64,000 nt of DNA from JAXLVB01 sp046329195 (GCA_046329195.1 JAXLVB010000001.1:1054001-1118000), one strand, 5' to 3'. Counted from the stretch's first letter, positions 8,193 to 17,812 are shown. The notes: a model not told the origin generated them from the letters alone. A program made the numbers and translations.

Positions 8193-8936
8193 TTATTCGA
8201 TAGAACCATCCACATATCTTATGAGTTTCAACATATTGCGGAGGTCTTCTTTTCGGACGATATGAAAGTCATTTTCATAAGCATCAGAGTGTACTTCCAT
8301 CGTTCCAAGCGTCATCAGTTGATTCCGCTTAATGCGCTTGATCACGAAAAAATTCTTGAAAAATACTGCATAAACTCCCGACGCATAACACCAATTATTG
8401 GGATCTTCAAGCCGAACCAGCACCTTCATTCCATTGGTAATTTTGGGTGCCATGCTATTACCTTCAACCTCCAACACGTAGCAATTTTCAGCCGTTTTTT
8501 GATCTAAACCATACACGGGGTACGTTTCTTGGGTCTCCTGAATAAAGTCTGGGTCATAGTTACTTTTGAAAGTAGCTAAGGCTTTAATAGAAATAAAAGG
8601 CACATCTATATAGCTAAATTCTCGTGTACTGAGTTCTTCCTCCTCTTCAACTTCGATGTCTATCAATGGTTGTCCAATCCCTTTTGCCAAATACTCAAAA
8701 TTGATGTTAGGATATTCCTTTACTAATTGTTCGAGCGTTTTCCAAGAAGGGTCACTTTTTCCATTGATGACATTATAAAGTTTAATAGCGTTCTGTGCCC
8801 CCAAGCCTATTCGTTCGGCAATAGCCGTCGGTTTCTGATTCAAAGCGTCGAAAACTTTGGCTAATCGAATACTAATATCCTTTTTTTCGGCTTTGTCCGA
8901 CTTATCTTCATTTGTTTCATCAGAAGATTTTCCCAT
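8193..8936 (-). CDS. S24/LexA-like phage-type repressor
   Basis: About 247 residues from the ATG at 8936; an upstream TTG extension would overlap the operator. Residues about 20-85 form a helix-turn-helix (RLAKVFDALNQ...AIAERIGLG...IKLYNVINGKSDPSW). The C-terminal half is an S24 self-cleaving peptidase domain with the serine motif VEGNSMAPKITNG and a lysine in FKNFFVIKRI. Such proteins hold phage or mobile-element genes silent and self-cleave after DNA damage through RecA. It is divergent from the early genes starting at 9034, with a palindromic operator between. Confidence 0.85.
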   Translation of the reverse strand: MGKSSDETNEDKSDKAEKKDISIRLAKVFDALNQKPTAIAERIGLGAQNAIKLYNVINGKSDPSWKTLEQLVKEYPNINFEYLAKGIGQPLIDIEVEEEEELSTREFSYIDVPFISIKALATFKSNYDPDFIQETQETYPVYGLDQKTAENCYVLEVEGNSMAPKITNGMKVLVRLEDPNNWCYASGVYAVFFKNFFVIKRIKRNQLMTLGTMEVHSDAYENDFHIVRKEDLRNMLKLIRYVDGSIE

Positions 8937-8962
8937 ATCACAAAAATAGTTACACACATTTT

Positions 8963-8994
8963 GCAATTTTATGAATAAAAATACATAAAATTGC
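8963..8994. promoter_or_regulatory. 32-bp palindromic operator of the repressor
   Basis: GCAATTTTATG (8963-8973) and CATAAAATTGC (8984-8994) are exact inverted repeats with a 10-bp AT-rich spacer. The site lies 27 bases before the repressor ATG and 40 bases before the divergent gene, the position expected for an autoregulated genetic switch. A related AT-rich site occurs at 62423-62441. Confidence 0.75.
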
Positions 8995-9033
8995 GAGCGA
9001 CTAAATTGAATTAACCCTCAAAAATAATAATTT

Positions 9034-9360
9034 ATGAATAACAATCCAAATAATTCTGAACAAATTGTGAATAATTTAACAATTAATTCACGAGTAAGGC
9101 AACTCATCCAAGAGTTGAAGAAAGTAAACGTCAAAAATTACACAAGAAAAGTGGTGGAGAAATTGGCGGAAAAAGAGATAACCATTACCGAAGCTATGGT
9201 GTATAATGTGGTGAATGCAGGTCGTTTCCATGAAGAAATCATTGAAGCACTGGTTGAAATCCATCAAGAAGTATATGCCAAAAGGGCTTTGGCTTTAAAC
9301 AAGCTCAATACGACCTTGGGAATTGCTGAAAATCAGTTGGAAACCAATCCCGTAGAATAA
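9034..9360 (+). CDS. Small early protein of the element, unknown function
   Basis: 108 residues. Residues about 20-70 (SRVRQLIQELKKVNVKNYTRK then EKEITITEAMVYNVVNAGRF) look like a compact helical DNA-binding fold in which a recognition helix would be TEAMVYNVVN. First gene to the right of the operator and followed after two bases by the next gene, so it is the likely Cro-like or delayed-early member. The function is inferred from position. Confidence 0.55.
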   Translation: MNNNPNNSEQIVNNLTINSRVRQLIQELKKVNVKNYTRKVVEKLAEKEITITEAMVYNVVNAGRFHEEIIEALVEIHQEVYAKRALALNKLNTTLGIAENQLETNPVE

Positions 9361-9362
9361 CG

Positions 9363-9671
9363 ATGGACACATCTCAACGAGTAATTATCATTCCTGAAAA
9401 CGAATTTGACCTATTGTTGAAACGAGTTGAGAAACTTGAATTTTTTGCAAAAGCTGTGGCAGAAACCCCTAAAAAAGATAAAATCTATACGGTTCGTGAG
9501 GCAGCAGCTTATCTACGAATCGGAGAAGAGCAAGTACGAGTGGCTCGTCGAGAGGGGCGACTGTATGGCATCAGAATATCAGACAAACAATGGGGGTTTA
9601 GAACATCTGAACTTGACCGCTACCTCAACAGATACAAGCGTACATGCCTTACCAGCTCAAATATCTCGTAG
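9363..9671 (+). CDS. Excisionase-like helix-turn-helix protein
   Basis: 102 residues. After a short coil (residues 1-35) comes a MerR/Xis-type winged HTH: KIYTVREAAAYLRIGEEQVRVARREGRLYGIRI and WGFRTSELDRYL (quoted in parts; the key pattern is TVREAAAYLRI...RREGRL). Bacteroidota mobile elements often carry such helix_turn_helix_17 proteins acting as excision or replication factors. It overlaps the next gene by 28 bases. Confidence 0.75.
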   Translation: MDTSQRVIIIPENEFDLLLKRVEKLEFFAKAVAETPKKDKIYTVREAAAYLRIGEEQVRVARREGRLYGIRISDKQWGFRTSELDRYLNRYKRTCLTSSNIS

Positions 9672-10573
9672 CAGATGAACGGATTGGACAGCTCCACCAG
9701 AGTTTGATGTTGGCGATTTTGGCAGAAGGGACACAGACATTCGCCCCTGATATGAAGCAACTGCAAAAACAGTCGAAAATAGGGAATCGAAACAACTTCT
9801 ATAAATGCCTCAATGACCTCCACCGCTTCGGCTACATCAACTATCGTCAAGGCACACGATATTCCGAATCTCAGATAGCATTGAGTATCAAATTTGGTAC
9901 ACTGACCAATGTACAAGGTATCAAAATTGATACCCCAACAGAAATGCTAAGTAGCAATGGTGATACCCAAGATAATTCTTTAAGTATCAAAAATGACGTG
10001 TTTAACCATGTCAAATCTGATACCCAAATCCCTGTTGAACTATCAAAAGTGATACGCATAAATGAAAAACAACGCATTGATAGTCAAAGCACTAAGTCCA
10101 GTTTTCTTAAAATGAAAGATTCCAAAAACACGCCAACCCTACCTCATAGTATCATAACGCATAACCAAGAAAATACTATTTCTAATAATCAACCCCCAAT
10201 ACAGGAAGGTTCTCAGGAAACCAAAAAATCAAAACGAATACTCGGAAATAACGCCACTGATCACCCGTTTGCTGAGTCAGCACTTTTCGACCGACAGACA
10301 TTCAAAGACACATTCGCAGAGTCCGAAAAGTGGAAACAGATAGACTTCGATTACTACTACGAAAAGGTCTTGAATTGGAGGGACACCAAATCAGGCTTGC
10401 CACCAAAACGAACCGACTGGAAAGCCACCATCATTCAGTTTTTCTTAAACGACTACCAAAAAGATAGACTTGTAATCCAAAAAGAATATGCAACCGGTCC
10501 AAAACATCCTACGCTCAAACCTCTCGGACTCGCACCCCATCCACAAAACGGAAGAGAGTTTGGGAAATGGTGA
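9644..10573 (+). CDS. Replication-initiator-like protein (DnaD-like arrangement)
   Basis: 309 residues. Residues 1-80 look like a winged helix (QLQKQSKIGNRNNFYKCLND then RFGYINYRQGTRYS). A long polar linker (about 90-215, rich in Ser, Asn, Gln) leads to a C-terminal domain with ADHPFAESALFDR-like and WRDTKSGLPPKRTDWKATI. The layout of winged helix, linker and small C-terminal domain next to a DnaC-like ATPase is that of phage and plasmid replication proteins of the DnaD/O type. The C-terminal pattern with TDWKATI is seen in Bacteroidota mobile elements. Not a confident family call. Confidence 0.55.
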   Translation: MPYQLKYLVADERIGQLHQSLMLAILAEGTQTFAPDMKQLQKQSKIGNRNNFYKCLNDLHRFGYINYRQGTRYSESQIALSIKFGTLTNVQGIKIDTPTEMLSSNGDTQDNSLSIKNDVFNHVKSDTQIPVELSKVIRINEKQRIDSQSTKSSFLKMKDSKNTPTLPHSIITHNQENTISNNQPPIQEGSQETKKSKRILGNNATDHPFAESALFDRQTFKDTFAESEKWKQIDFDYYYEKVLNWRDTKSGLPPKRTDWKATIIQFFLNDYQKDRLVIQKEYATGPKHPTLKPLGLAPHPQNGREFGKW

Positions 10574-11339
10574 GCAAGCTCTGCAAATAGCATTAGATGA
10601 GTTGACAGAGGAAGAAATTACCCATATCCGACTTCGCAGGGTCGAAGCCCAACGGCAGGCAGAAATCAAAGCTTTGCAAGACGCTTACTGGGCCAAGGTT
10701 AAAGCGCCATATCCAGTATTCAATACTCAACAAATGCTGGATTTCGTCAAGACTCAGGGCAAACAGTTTGCCGCCAAAGAAGGTTGGGAATTTACCTTAG
10801 ATGACATAAACCGCCCTGTTTATATGCTCTTAGCTCAATACTTTGCCCAAGACCCCGCCTTTGAAGAGCAAGGGTATTCCCTCCGCAAAGGTTTGCTTGT
10901 TTTTGGTAATATTGGCACTGGGAAAACCACCTTGATGCAGCTCTTTTCGGTAAACACCCGCCAAAGTTTTACTATTTACTCCTGCCGACGCATCTCTGAT
11001 TTATATACAGAACAAGGCAACGAAATCATTCAACGAGCATCCTCTGCTATTCCCTCTATGTATGCAACACAGTATTTTGGTCAGCAACACTTAGCCCTTT
11101 GTCTTGACGACCTGGGCACAGAAAATACCGCCAGCCATTTCCGAAACCAAAAGAACGTCATTGCTGAAATCATTCAGAACCGCTATGAAGCCCAAAATCT
11201 TCGAGGCATGACACACATTACCACTAACCTTACTGCTAATGAAATCAGAACTACTTATGGTGAAAGGGTCTATGACCGCCTACGGGAAATGATGAATGTC
11301 ATTAGTTACTCGGCAGAGGCAGAGAGTAGGAGGAGATGA
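10488..11339 (+). CDS. DnaC/IstB-like helicase-loader ATPase
   Basis: Up to 283 residues. Walker A GNIGTGKTTLM (about 140-150) and Walker B LCLDDLGTEN (about 205-214), then THITTNLTANEIRTTYGERVYDRLREM, which is the sensor 1/arginine-finger stretch of DnaC-family loaders (THITTNL, then YGERVYDRLREM). These load the replicative helicase at an origin. The first 86 bases overlap the upstream gene in another frame, so the true start may be a later non-ATG codon. The last 46 bases reappear, degraded, at 12701-12744. Confidence 0.8.
   Translation: MQPVQNILRSNLSDSHPIHKTEESLGNGEQALQIALDELTEEEITHIRLRRVEAQRQAEIKALQDAYWAKVKAPYPVFNTQQMLDFVKTQGKQFAAKEGWEFTLDDINRPVYMLLAQYFAQDPAFEEQGYSLRKGLLVFGNIGTGKTTLMQLFSVNTRQSFTIYSCRRISDLYTEQGNEIIQRASSAIPSMYATQYFGQQHLALCLDDLGTENTASHFRNQKNVIAEIIQNRYEAQNLRGMTHITTNLTANEIRTTYGERVYDRLREMMNVISYSAEAESRRR
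11291..11336 (+). repeat. Helicase-loader 3' end, copy 1 of a duplication
   Basis: GATGAATGTCATTAGTTACT and the following CGGCAGAGG...AGTAGGAGGAGAT, inside the end of the helicase-loader gene. It is repeated with two substitutions and a 4-base deletion at 12701-12744, the other side of the AAA_14 gene. Confidence 0.75.
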
Positions 11340-11441
11340 ATTGAGCAGGCCGATTTTGTACTCGTGGGGTTTCATCCTACGCTTTTGTTTTTACAGCAAT
11401 TGTTGAGTAATTTTAAATCTCAATTTTAAATTTACTCACTC

Positions 11442-12653
11442 GTGATTCTTCGCAATGATTTACCCGAGGTTACAAAACTCATTCAACACTTTGCCGCAGT
11501 GGGAATAGTAGGTCCACGGCAGGTAGGTAAAACCACCTTAGTCAAGCAGTTAGCACCCCACCTCAACAAACCCGTTGCCTATTTTGACTTAGAAAACTTA
11601 GATGATTTTCAGAAGTTCGAGCAGAATCCGGTTTGGTTTTTGGGACAGTACGAAAACCACACTGTCATCATTGACGAAATCCAACGGATGCTTTCGTTGA
11701 TTCCGTTATTACGCTCACTGATTGACCAAAAACGAGAAGCGGGGCGTTTTATATTGTTAGGCTCGGCTTCACCGGAATTTTTGGCTCGTAGTACCGAGAC
11801 CCTAGCCGGGCGCATTGCCTACCTCGAACTACCACCCATTGGTTGGGGCGAAGCCCTAAAAGCCGAAATTGAACAATCAACCCACTGGTTTAGAGGAGGC
11901 TTCCCAGAAGCACTTTTAATGCCTGACGATGAGTTATGGTTTGAATGGCAGGCCAATTTTATCCGTACTTACGTGGACAGTGACCTGCGCTTGCTTGGGC
12001 TCACAGCCCAGCCCAGTACCATTGCCCGCTTGTTGCGAATCCTCACAACGGTGCAGGGCAGTTTGCTCAACTACTCCGACATCGCCAATATATTGGACGT
12101 TTCAATGCCTACAGTTCGCAATTACATTGATTTTCTCGAACACGCCTTTATCGTGCGGAGGCTGTATCCCTTTCATGCCAACATGGGTAAGCGCTTAGTC
12201 AAAACACCAAAGTTATACGTTAGGGATGCGGGAAACCTGCACTATTTGCTCAATATACCCAACTACCAATCGCTCATTAATCATGTGGCTTCAGGGCATT
12301 CATGGGAAGGTTATGTGGTTGAGCAAATCGTGACTCGCCTCAAAAAGAATGTATTGGCCTATTTTTACCGTACGCAGCACGGCTCAGAGATAGACTTAGT
12401 ACTGACTCCTACTGACGTGCCGTTGGTAAGCATCGAAATCAAACTATCCAACAACCCTAGCCTTAGCAAAGCCACTATTCAAGCAGCCCAAGATTTACAA
12501 ACACCATACAATTTTATCTTGACCCCCAACGGCGGCAATTACTTCTACCGACCCGATTGGCGTGTATGTAATTTGCAAGAATTGAGTGGACATTTGCAGG
12601 ATTTGAATTTGGTAAAAGCAAATGGTGAAAATGCACCCAAGTCGAAACGGTAG
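11442..12653 (+). CDS. AAA_14/DUF4143 ATPase
   Basis: 403 residues from a GTG start. Walker A GPRQVGKTTLVKQL (about 25-38), Walker B TVIIDEIQRM (about 74-83), then LLGSASPEFL and the C-terminal DUF4143 domain with DFLEHAFIVRRLYPF, KLYVRDAGNLHYLL and the nuclease-like GSEIDLVL...VSIEIKLS (PD-(D/E)xK-like core). The family is widespread in genomic islands; its role is unsettled. It is flanked by a duplicated stretch of the helicase-loader 3' end, suggesting it was added later. Confidence 0.85.
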   Translation: MILRNDLPEVTKLIQHFAAVGIVGPRQVGKTTLVKQLAPHLNKPVAYFDLENLDDFQKFEQNPVWFLGQYENHTVIIDEIQRMLSLIPLLRSLIDQKREAGRFILLGSASPEFLARSTETLAGRIAYLELPPIGWGEALKAEIEQSTHWFRGGFPEALLMPDDELWFEWQANFIRTYVDSDLRLLGLTAQPSTIARLLRILTTVQGSLLNYSDIANILDVSMPTVRNYIDFLEHAFIVRRLYPFHANMGKRLVKTPKLYVRDAGNLHYLLNIPNYQSLINHVASGHSWEGYVVEQIVTRLKKNVLAYFYRTQHGSEIDLVLTPTDVPLVSIEIKLSNNPSLSKATIQAAQDLQTPYNFILTPNGGNYFYRPDWRVCNLQELSGHLQDLNLVKANGENAPKSKR

Positions 12654-13074
12654 AGATTTATCACAGCATTAACATGCCATCATGCCTTCCATTGGAAACG
12701 GATGAAAGTCATCAGTTACTCGGCAGAGGAGTAGGAGGAGATAGAAATAGAAAGTTTGGATAGATTTTTTTTAAAAGTTTCTGCTTGGGTTAGCTTAAAA
12801 ATACACGATACTTTTCACCTAATGCACCGCTCAGTCAACAACGTGCTCATCGTCTTGGTAAAAGTAACTGGTTCATTACCCAGACGCAGATCTGTCATAG
12901 AACACTCGACGGCTTACCAATTTACTAGACGAAATACCGTCAAATCATGGATAGAGGTGGGTGCTGCAGTTGCTTGTTTTAATCCCTGATTCACAGTAAA
13001 AATTAATCTGTTTGGATTGCGTTTCGGATAGTTTGAAACGTATTGTTCGCAGATAGCATAAGTATATACAAACC
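12654..13074. other. Intergenic region with degraded duplicate of the helicase-loader end
   Basis: 12701-12744 repeats 11291-11336 (GATGAAAGTCATCAGTTACT then CGGCAGAGG). The remainder up to brxL holds no convincing gene; a 77-codon plus-strand frame at 12756-12989 has no recognisable domain. It is the downstream flank of the BREX operon. Confidence 0.6.
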
Positions 13075-15108
13075 TCAAATCCTCATATAAATGATGTTAC
13101 ATGCTCTACATTTTCGTTTGGTCTGGTCTATTTCGCCCATCGTGTACCTGCTTTCTGGACGATCAAACATATCTAATCCTCGGCCTATTACAATTTTCCA
13201 GCCATTATCGGCAAAAATACTTCGGTCATGTACAGACTTATCAAATCGGTAGCTGAGATGAATTCCTAAATCAAGCAAGTTTTCTTTGATTTCTTCTAAG
13301 TTGGCAGTGGAGGTAGGCAAGTGTTCGTCTATATTGTTAGTGACTAACTCTAACTCGATTTCTTGGTCAACTTCTTTGATATGGTCTAATACGGCACAGA
13401 ACTCGAGTAGATTCTTGAATTGGTGAGGAAAGCGAATGTAGGGGTCTTCCAACGTAATGTGTGTAGCCCCTCGTAAATATTCACCAAAGAGTTTGAGATA
13501 CGACACGCCTGTTTGGTTGTCTTTTATGTTGATATGTTGCGGCACCAACGATGGGCTTGCATTTGCGGGAATGAGTGGTGCTGATTTACTCAATACGGTG
13601 GAGGAAGCAGTATCTGATTCAGGGACTTTTTCAGCAATAGTTGAATAGTAATTTAGGTTTTCGAGGGTTTCTGTGCGTATCTCAAGTCCACTTGACTTAA
13701 GGAGATAAGCAAAGGTAACAGGCTCAGCTCGAAACGTTTCGTCTATGAGGTACAATTGGTCTTTTACTCGTTTTCGCCCTTCCATGGCAAAGTCCAATAA
13801 CTCAAGAGCTTCTTCTTGGGTAATTACTTTATCTGGATAAAGAAGTTTTACTAAGCCAGAAAAAGTTTTCCGAACGGCTGTTTTATCCCGGGTGGACAGG
13901 CTGGAATCCAGTGTTACAAACGTATCCATAACACCGCTATAATCTGCTTTGCGGAGTTCTTTTAAAATCTCAGCAATATAATCTACTATAAAACCATAGG
14001 ATTTAGAGAATACTTGGTTTTTTAGGATACGTACTTCCCACCCCGGAATATACAAGTGCATCCGGTCGAGAAAAGCACCTTTAATATATCCTTCGGGAAT
14101 AGACTCAAATAGATGCGAATTTTTGAGCATATACGGTACAGTATGCTTTGTATTACCCACAAAAGCCATTGAAGCAGTGGCCTGATACGTTTCTTTCCCT
14201 CGATTAAAAGACTGATTGGCCATGTAGTTCTGCATGATTTTCACTAAATCGCCGTCTACTTTCTTGGATCCGGCTTCTTGCTCAAATTCGTCTAAGGCGA
14301 CTACGTCCCAGTAGCCAACCAAACCGATTCGATTGCCTGTATTATTCACAAAAAGGCGGGCTTTTGACACATCACCGCCTGATACCAGCACCCCATGAGG
14401 TGATAACTCCGAAAAAACGTGTGATTTGCCTGTCCCTTTGGGCCCCAATTCTATGTAATTATAATTATTTTCTACATGAGTGATCAACCTCGAAATTTGT
14501 ATCAATTTGCCTCGTTGATTAAAATACTCTGGGTCTAAACCTATACTATGTAGGAGCAAATCAAGCCATTCAGTGGCGTTAAAATGCTTCCGTAAGGTAA
14601 GAAACTCTTCAAGGTTAACGTTTGAGACTTGAATCGGCTTGAGGTCTTCTACGATCCATCGAGTGTCTGCTTCGGCAGCATGCGAATAGCTCATGGTTAC
14701 AATACACCAAACACCACCACCACTCAGAAGTTTTGGATTTTGAATTACCATTCGGTCTGCTATTGGGATTTGCTTGATACCTAAATTGGCAAATTCAGCT
14801 TCATAAATATTTTCTTTGTCGTTGAGTGAAACATTGATTTTATCAATGATTTTATGACCTGACGAGTTACGAATCTGTGATTTAACCACTTCAGCATCGC
14901 TCCGATGAACATAGTTACTCTTGATTACCTGCTTCACCTTCTCGATGCCTTCCCTAATAATCGCTTCGTCATTGATAGCACAATACTGCCCTAACAAGTA
15001 CTCCAGCACATAAGTGGGTACTACTGCGCTACCTTTTACCAAGGCTGTAAGGTCTTTACGAACTACCTTACCTTCAAAATAATGAATGATTTTTTGCTGT
15101 AAGTCCAT
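13075..15108 (-). CDS. brxL: BREX Lon-like protease/ATPase BrxL
   Basis: 677 residues. BrxL is the AAA+ effector-side protein of type 1 BREX phage defence, with an N-terminal BREX domain, a AAA+ core and a C-terminal Lon-like domain. Walker A is GPKGTGKSHVF (about 220-230) and Walker B VVALDEFEQEAG (about 267-278); the flanking EYFNQRGKLIQISRLI and PEGYIKGAFLDRMHLYIPGW are characteristic of BrxL. Last gene of the operon; it begins one base after pglZ ends. In related systems it forms DNA-bound hexamers. Length is normal and no damage is visible. Confidence 0.93.
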   Translation of the reverse strand: MDLQQKIIHYFEGKVVRKDLTALVKGSAVVPTYVLEYLLGQYCAINDEAIIREGIEKVKQVIKSNYVHRSDAEVVKSQIRNSSGHKIIDKINVSLNDKENIYEAEFANLGIKQIPIADRMVIQNPKLLSGGGVWCIVTMSYSHAAEADTRWIVEDLKPIQVSNVNLEEFLTLRKHFNATEWLDLLLHSIGLDPEYFNQRGKLIQISRLITHVENNYNYIELGPKGTGKSHVFSELSPHGVLVSGGDVSKARLFVNNTGNRIGLVGYWDVVALDEFEQEAGSKKVDGDLVKIMQNYMANQSFNRGKETYQATASMAFVGNTKHTVPYMLKNSHLFESIPEGYIKGAFLDRMHLYIPGWEVRILKNQVFSKSYGFIVDYIAEILKELRKADYSGVMDTFVTLDSSLSTRDKTAVRKTFSGLVKLLYPDKVITQEEALELLDFAMEGRKRVKDQLYLIDETFRAEPVTFAYLLKSSGLEIRTETLENLNYYSTIAEKVPESDTASSTVLSKSAPLIPANASPSLVPQHINIKDNQTGVSYLKLFGEYLRGATHITLEDPYIRFPHQFKNLLEFCAVLDHIKEVDQEIELELVTNNIDEHLPTSTANLEEIKENLLDLGIHLSYRFDKSVHDRSIFADNGWKIVIGRGLDMFDRPESRYTMGEIDQTKRKCRACNIIYMRI

Positions 15109-15109
15109 C

Positions 15110-17647
15110 TTAAAAATCGGATTGGATAAGGGTATGATTTTCTACACGTTCTTCAATAAGTGGGTTAAGCTTATCGGCCACATCAAACACTTTTAACTTC
15201 AAAAATGACTCAGAAGCAGCTTCGTTTAAGAGTGTAAGCTCTACTCGGGTGGCTCGTTCGCTGGCAGTGGTAGATGTAGAGTTCAAAATGAGAAATGCTT
15301 CGTTACTAACCAATTGAAAATCTTTGTACAACCCTATACTGATGCTTACTTCTTTTTCTGTACGAGATATCGCTTTTTCTTGGAAGATATCAACCCGCAA
15401 AATACTCGACACAATGCGTAAACTTGCTTTGTTAACAAGCCTTGGAGTTACTTTTTTGCTTATCTCTACCCGCTTTCTTGAACTTTCAATAATAGGTACA
15501 ACCAACTCTTGCAAACTACCTCCTCCATGCACAAACTGATGCCCTACACCTGCTTTTTTATAGCGATTAACTGACGCTGGAATTACCACAAAAAAAGACT
15601 CTTTAAATTGGGTTGTGGCTGATAATGGAAACTGATACCCTATCTCAGGTTTTGGGGCTTCGGCCACTATTTCATAACGGTTATGGCTTACAACCACCTT
15701 ATTTGATATACTATTTTCTTTGTCTTTTTCCTCAATTTCTCGGTCGTTATACAAAAAACCATGGTCAGCTGTAATCAAAACCTTAGCCACATTATACGAC
15801 GAATGTAGTTTTTTAACAAATTGGGTTAGCTCATCAATAGCATCCGCAACGGCATCAAATGTGCGCCTTTCAGATACCTTTTTATCTCCCGTAGCATCTA
15901 TTACATCATGATAAACATAGACGACTGGTTTTTTGAACAACTCTCGAAGTTTTTCTCGATCCACCCCTTCGCAATCTGAATACTGAATCGCACTCGATTC
16001 AGCTTTGTATGCAGCAAGGTGCTGTTGGCGATGATCTATACCTGCTGTGCTTAGTCCATTGATTAAAATGTTCTTTTCCTGAAAAGTTATGTCGCCACTG
16101 GGCAACAGCTGAGCCATGCCCACACTTGTTACCGACGGTATCGAAGCCAATTGGTACCGAATAGTAGCTGTATTTTGGGCATCGCTGTGCAGTTCCGATA
16201 ATAATTCGTAGGCAGCTTCATACCGTAAAGCATCCGAAATAACAACAACTATTTTTTGGTCGTAGGGAGCTACTTCGTTTTTGTAAAAGTCATATTGTTT
16301 CGGCACGGCTAACTTCTTATAATTGAACTCAAACTGCGCTAAGCATTTGAGCCATTCACGATTTGCACTTTCAACGTGTTTTTCATAAGCCGTATTAATT
16401 TCATGATGGATTGCACTTAGGGCCATTTTTTCGGATACTTCAATGTCTAATTTCCGAAACGATTTGATGCTTCGCCGATAATGGGCATCTATCAACTGCC
16501 ACTCTTGCACGTAGGTACTTAGGTATGCTTCGGGGGTGTCCAGAATATAGCTGCTGATGGCATTGATGCTTTCGTGCATCTTGGCTGCTTGTATCAAAAA
16601 GTACAAACTCTCTTTGATGGTAGCAGTATTGTCTTTTTGCAAACTTAACTCTTCTAAGGAGTTGATGACATGACGGGGGGTGACGGATAAATACGGCTGT
16701 TGCTGCCGAATCACCTCCCAAATCATGTCGGCATTATAGGCTGCAAAACGAGTATTTATGCCATATTCCTTCACTAAGACAGTGCCATGGATGTAGTTGG
16801 CCACCTCATTCAAAACACCCTGAAATGAAGTTTGTAGGCGTGATTGGCGGGATATTTCTTGCAACAACTGATTGAGTCTTAGTAAAGTTTTTGGCTCTTT
16901 GATTTTTAGGTGTCGATAGGGGTCATTTGCTGAGGCAATAGGTATGTTTTGGGTGATTTTGTTGTAGAATACTCGTTGAGCAGCATGGGTGAGTTGTTCG
17001 TTATTAAAAGCACCAATACTGACTCCCGTAAATTGATGGATATGATGCTGCACTACTTCAAAAAAGCCATTCTCTGTAATTTTACGCTCTATTTTTACCA
17101 ATTCGTCGGCTTTGCTTGGAAGAATAAGCGTTAGGAGATTACCCACCAATACAGGCCAATCTTCGAGTTGTTTTAATTTTAAAAAAGCCGATAACAAACC
17201 TTTCATCAAGGCAGCTTCGTCTAAGTTTTCGGCGGTAAGTATGGGCTGGCAAACTTCTTGTACATGCGCATATTTGAGCTCACGGATAAAGCGAGTAACC
17301 AATGCTTTTTGGTGTTTTTGTAACCCGAATTCTTCCATAAAAGCCCCCACATCGCCTAAGACGAGTTCTTTGTTGGCTACTAATAAGCCCAAGAGCGGAA
17401 AACGCTCGTAACTTGCTTGACTATTAGGTGCTGCTCGCTGGCAATACAAAAACACCTTCTCGTTGTGCCACTCTCCGTATAGTTTGGTTTTGAGGGTAAA
17501 ATCATTGTTGTGCCATTTTACCACTCGAATGTTTTCAAGGTCAAGGGCTGCTACTTCTGTTTCGTATTCACAGCTTTCATCAAAAAAGAACAATACTCGA
17601 AGTTTGGGGTATTGTTGGAAGTATTTTTCTATTTTATCTTTAATCAT
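15110..17647 (-). CDS. pglZ: BREX alkaline-phosphatase-superfamily protein PglZ
   Basis: 845 residues. The C-terminal half is the PglZ domain of the alkaline phosphatase superfamily: VVVISDALRYEAAYELL (about 461-477) carries the nucleophile region, YVYHDVIDATGDK and DAVADAIDEL follow, and VLITADHGFLYND (about 621-633) carries metal ligands. PglZ is the signature protein of all BREX types and is thought to act in the DNA-modification complex with PglX and BrxB. It is separated from pglX by a 165-bp gap with a strong hairpin. Confidence 0.95.
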   Translation of the reverse strand: MIKDKIEKYFQQYPKLRVLFFFDESCEYETEVAALDLENIRVVKWHNNDFTLKTKLYGEWHNEKVFLYCQRAAPNSQASYERFPLLGLLVANKELVLGDVGAFMEEFGLQKHQKALVTRFIRELKYAHVQEVCQPILTAENLDEAALMKGLLSAFLKLKQLEDWPVLVGNLLTLILPSKADELVKIERKITENGFFEVVQHHIHQFTGVSIGAFNNEQLTHAAQRVFYNKITQNIPIASANDPYRHLKIKEPKTLLRLNQLLQEISRQSRLQTSFQGVLNEVANYIHGTVLVKEYGINTRFAAYNADMIWEVIRQQQPYLSVTPRHVINSLEELSLQKDNTATIKESLYFLIQAAKMHESINAISSYILDTPEAYLSTYVQEWQLIDAHYRRSIKSFRKLDIEVSEKMALSAIHHEINTAYEKHVESANREWLKCLAQFEFNYKKLAVPKQYDFYKNEVAPYDQKIVVVISDALRYEAAYELLSELHSDAQNTATIRYQLASIPSVTSVGMAQLLPSGDITFQEKNILINGLSTAGIDHRQQHLAAYKAESSAIQYSDCEGVDREKLRELFKKPVVYVYHDVIDATGDKKVSERRTFDAVADAIDELTQFVKKLHSSYNVAKVLITADHGFLYNDREIEEKDKENSISNKVVVSHNRYEIVAEAPKPEIGYQFPLSATTQFKESFFVVIPASVNRYKKAGVGHQFVHGGGSLQELVVPIIESSRKRVEISKKVTPRLVNKASLRIVSSILRVDIFQEKAISRTEKEVSISIGLYKDFQLVSNEAFLILNSTSTTASERATRVELTLLNEAASESFLKLKVFDVADKLNPLIEERVENHTLIQSDF

Positions 17648-17753
17648 CTCCTAATTAGTGTGCCAACTTATAGGGTAATTCCATGAGCCACTGCCCAAGA
17701 TAAACAAAGCAAATTTTAAATCAGCTAAGTAGTGTGTTTATTAAATGTTTATT

Positions 17754-17799
17754 AGCGATTCCATCACTCAAGGCGGACGGCAAGTCTGATGGAATCGCT
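17754..17799 (-). repeat. Hairpin in the pglX-pglZ gap
   Basis: AGCGATTCCATCA (17754-17766) pairs with 17787-17799 over 13 bp, with a 20-nt loop. It sits inside the BREX operon, 14 bases after the pglX stop codon. It may attenuate transcription or set mRNA ends between pglX and pglZ. The core matches the hairpin at 4991-5025, so it may be a dispersed palindromic element. Confidence 0.65.
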
Positions 17800-17812
17800 G
17801 TATAAATAGTAC

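Noticed and set aside
11442..12653. AAA_14 gene as an extra BREX component
   Set aside because: It is on the opposite strand, separated by 420 bases and a duplicated gene remnant, and is not part of known BREX cores.
12756..12989. 77-codon plus-strand gene downstream of brxL
   Set aside because: No domain, no start context and unconvincing composition in a region that contains degraded duplicate sequence.
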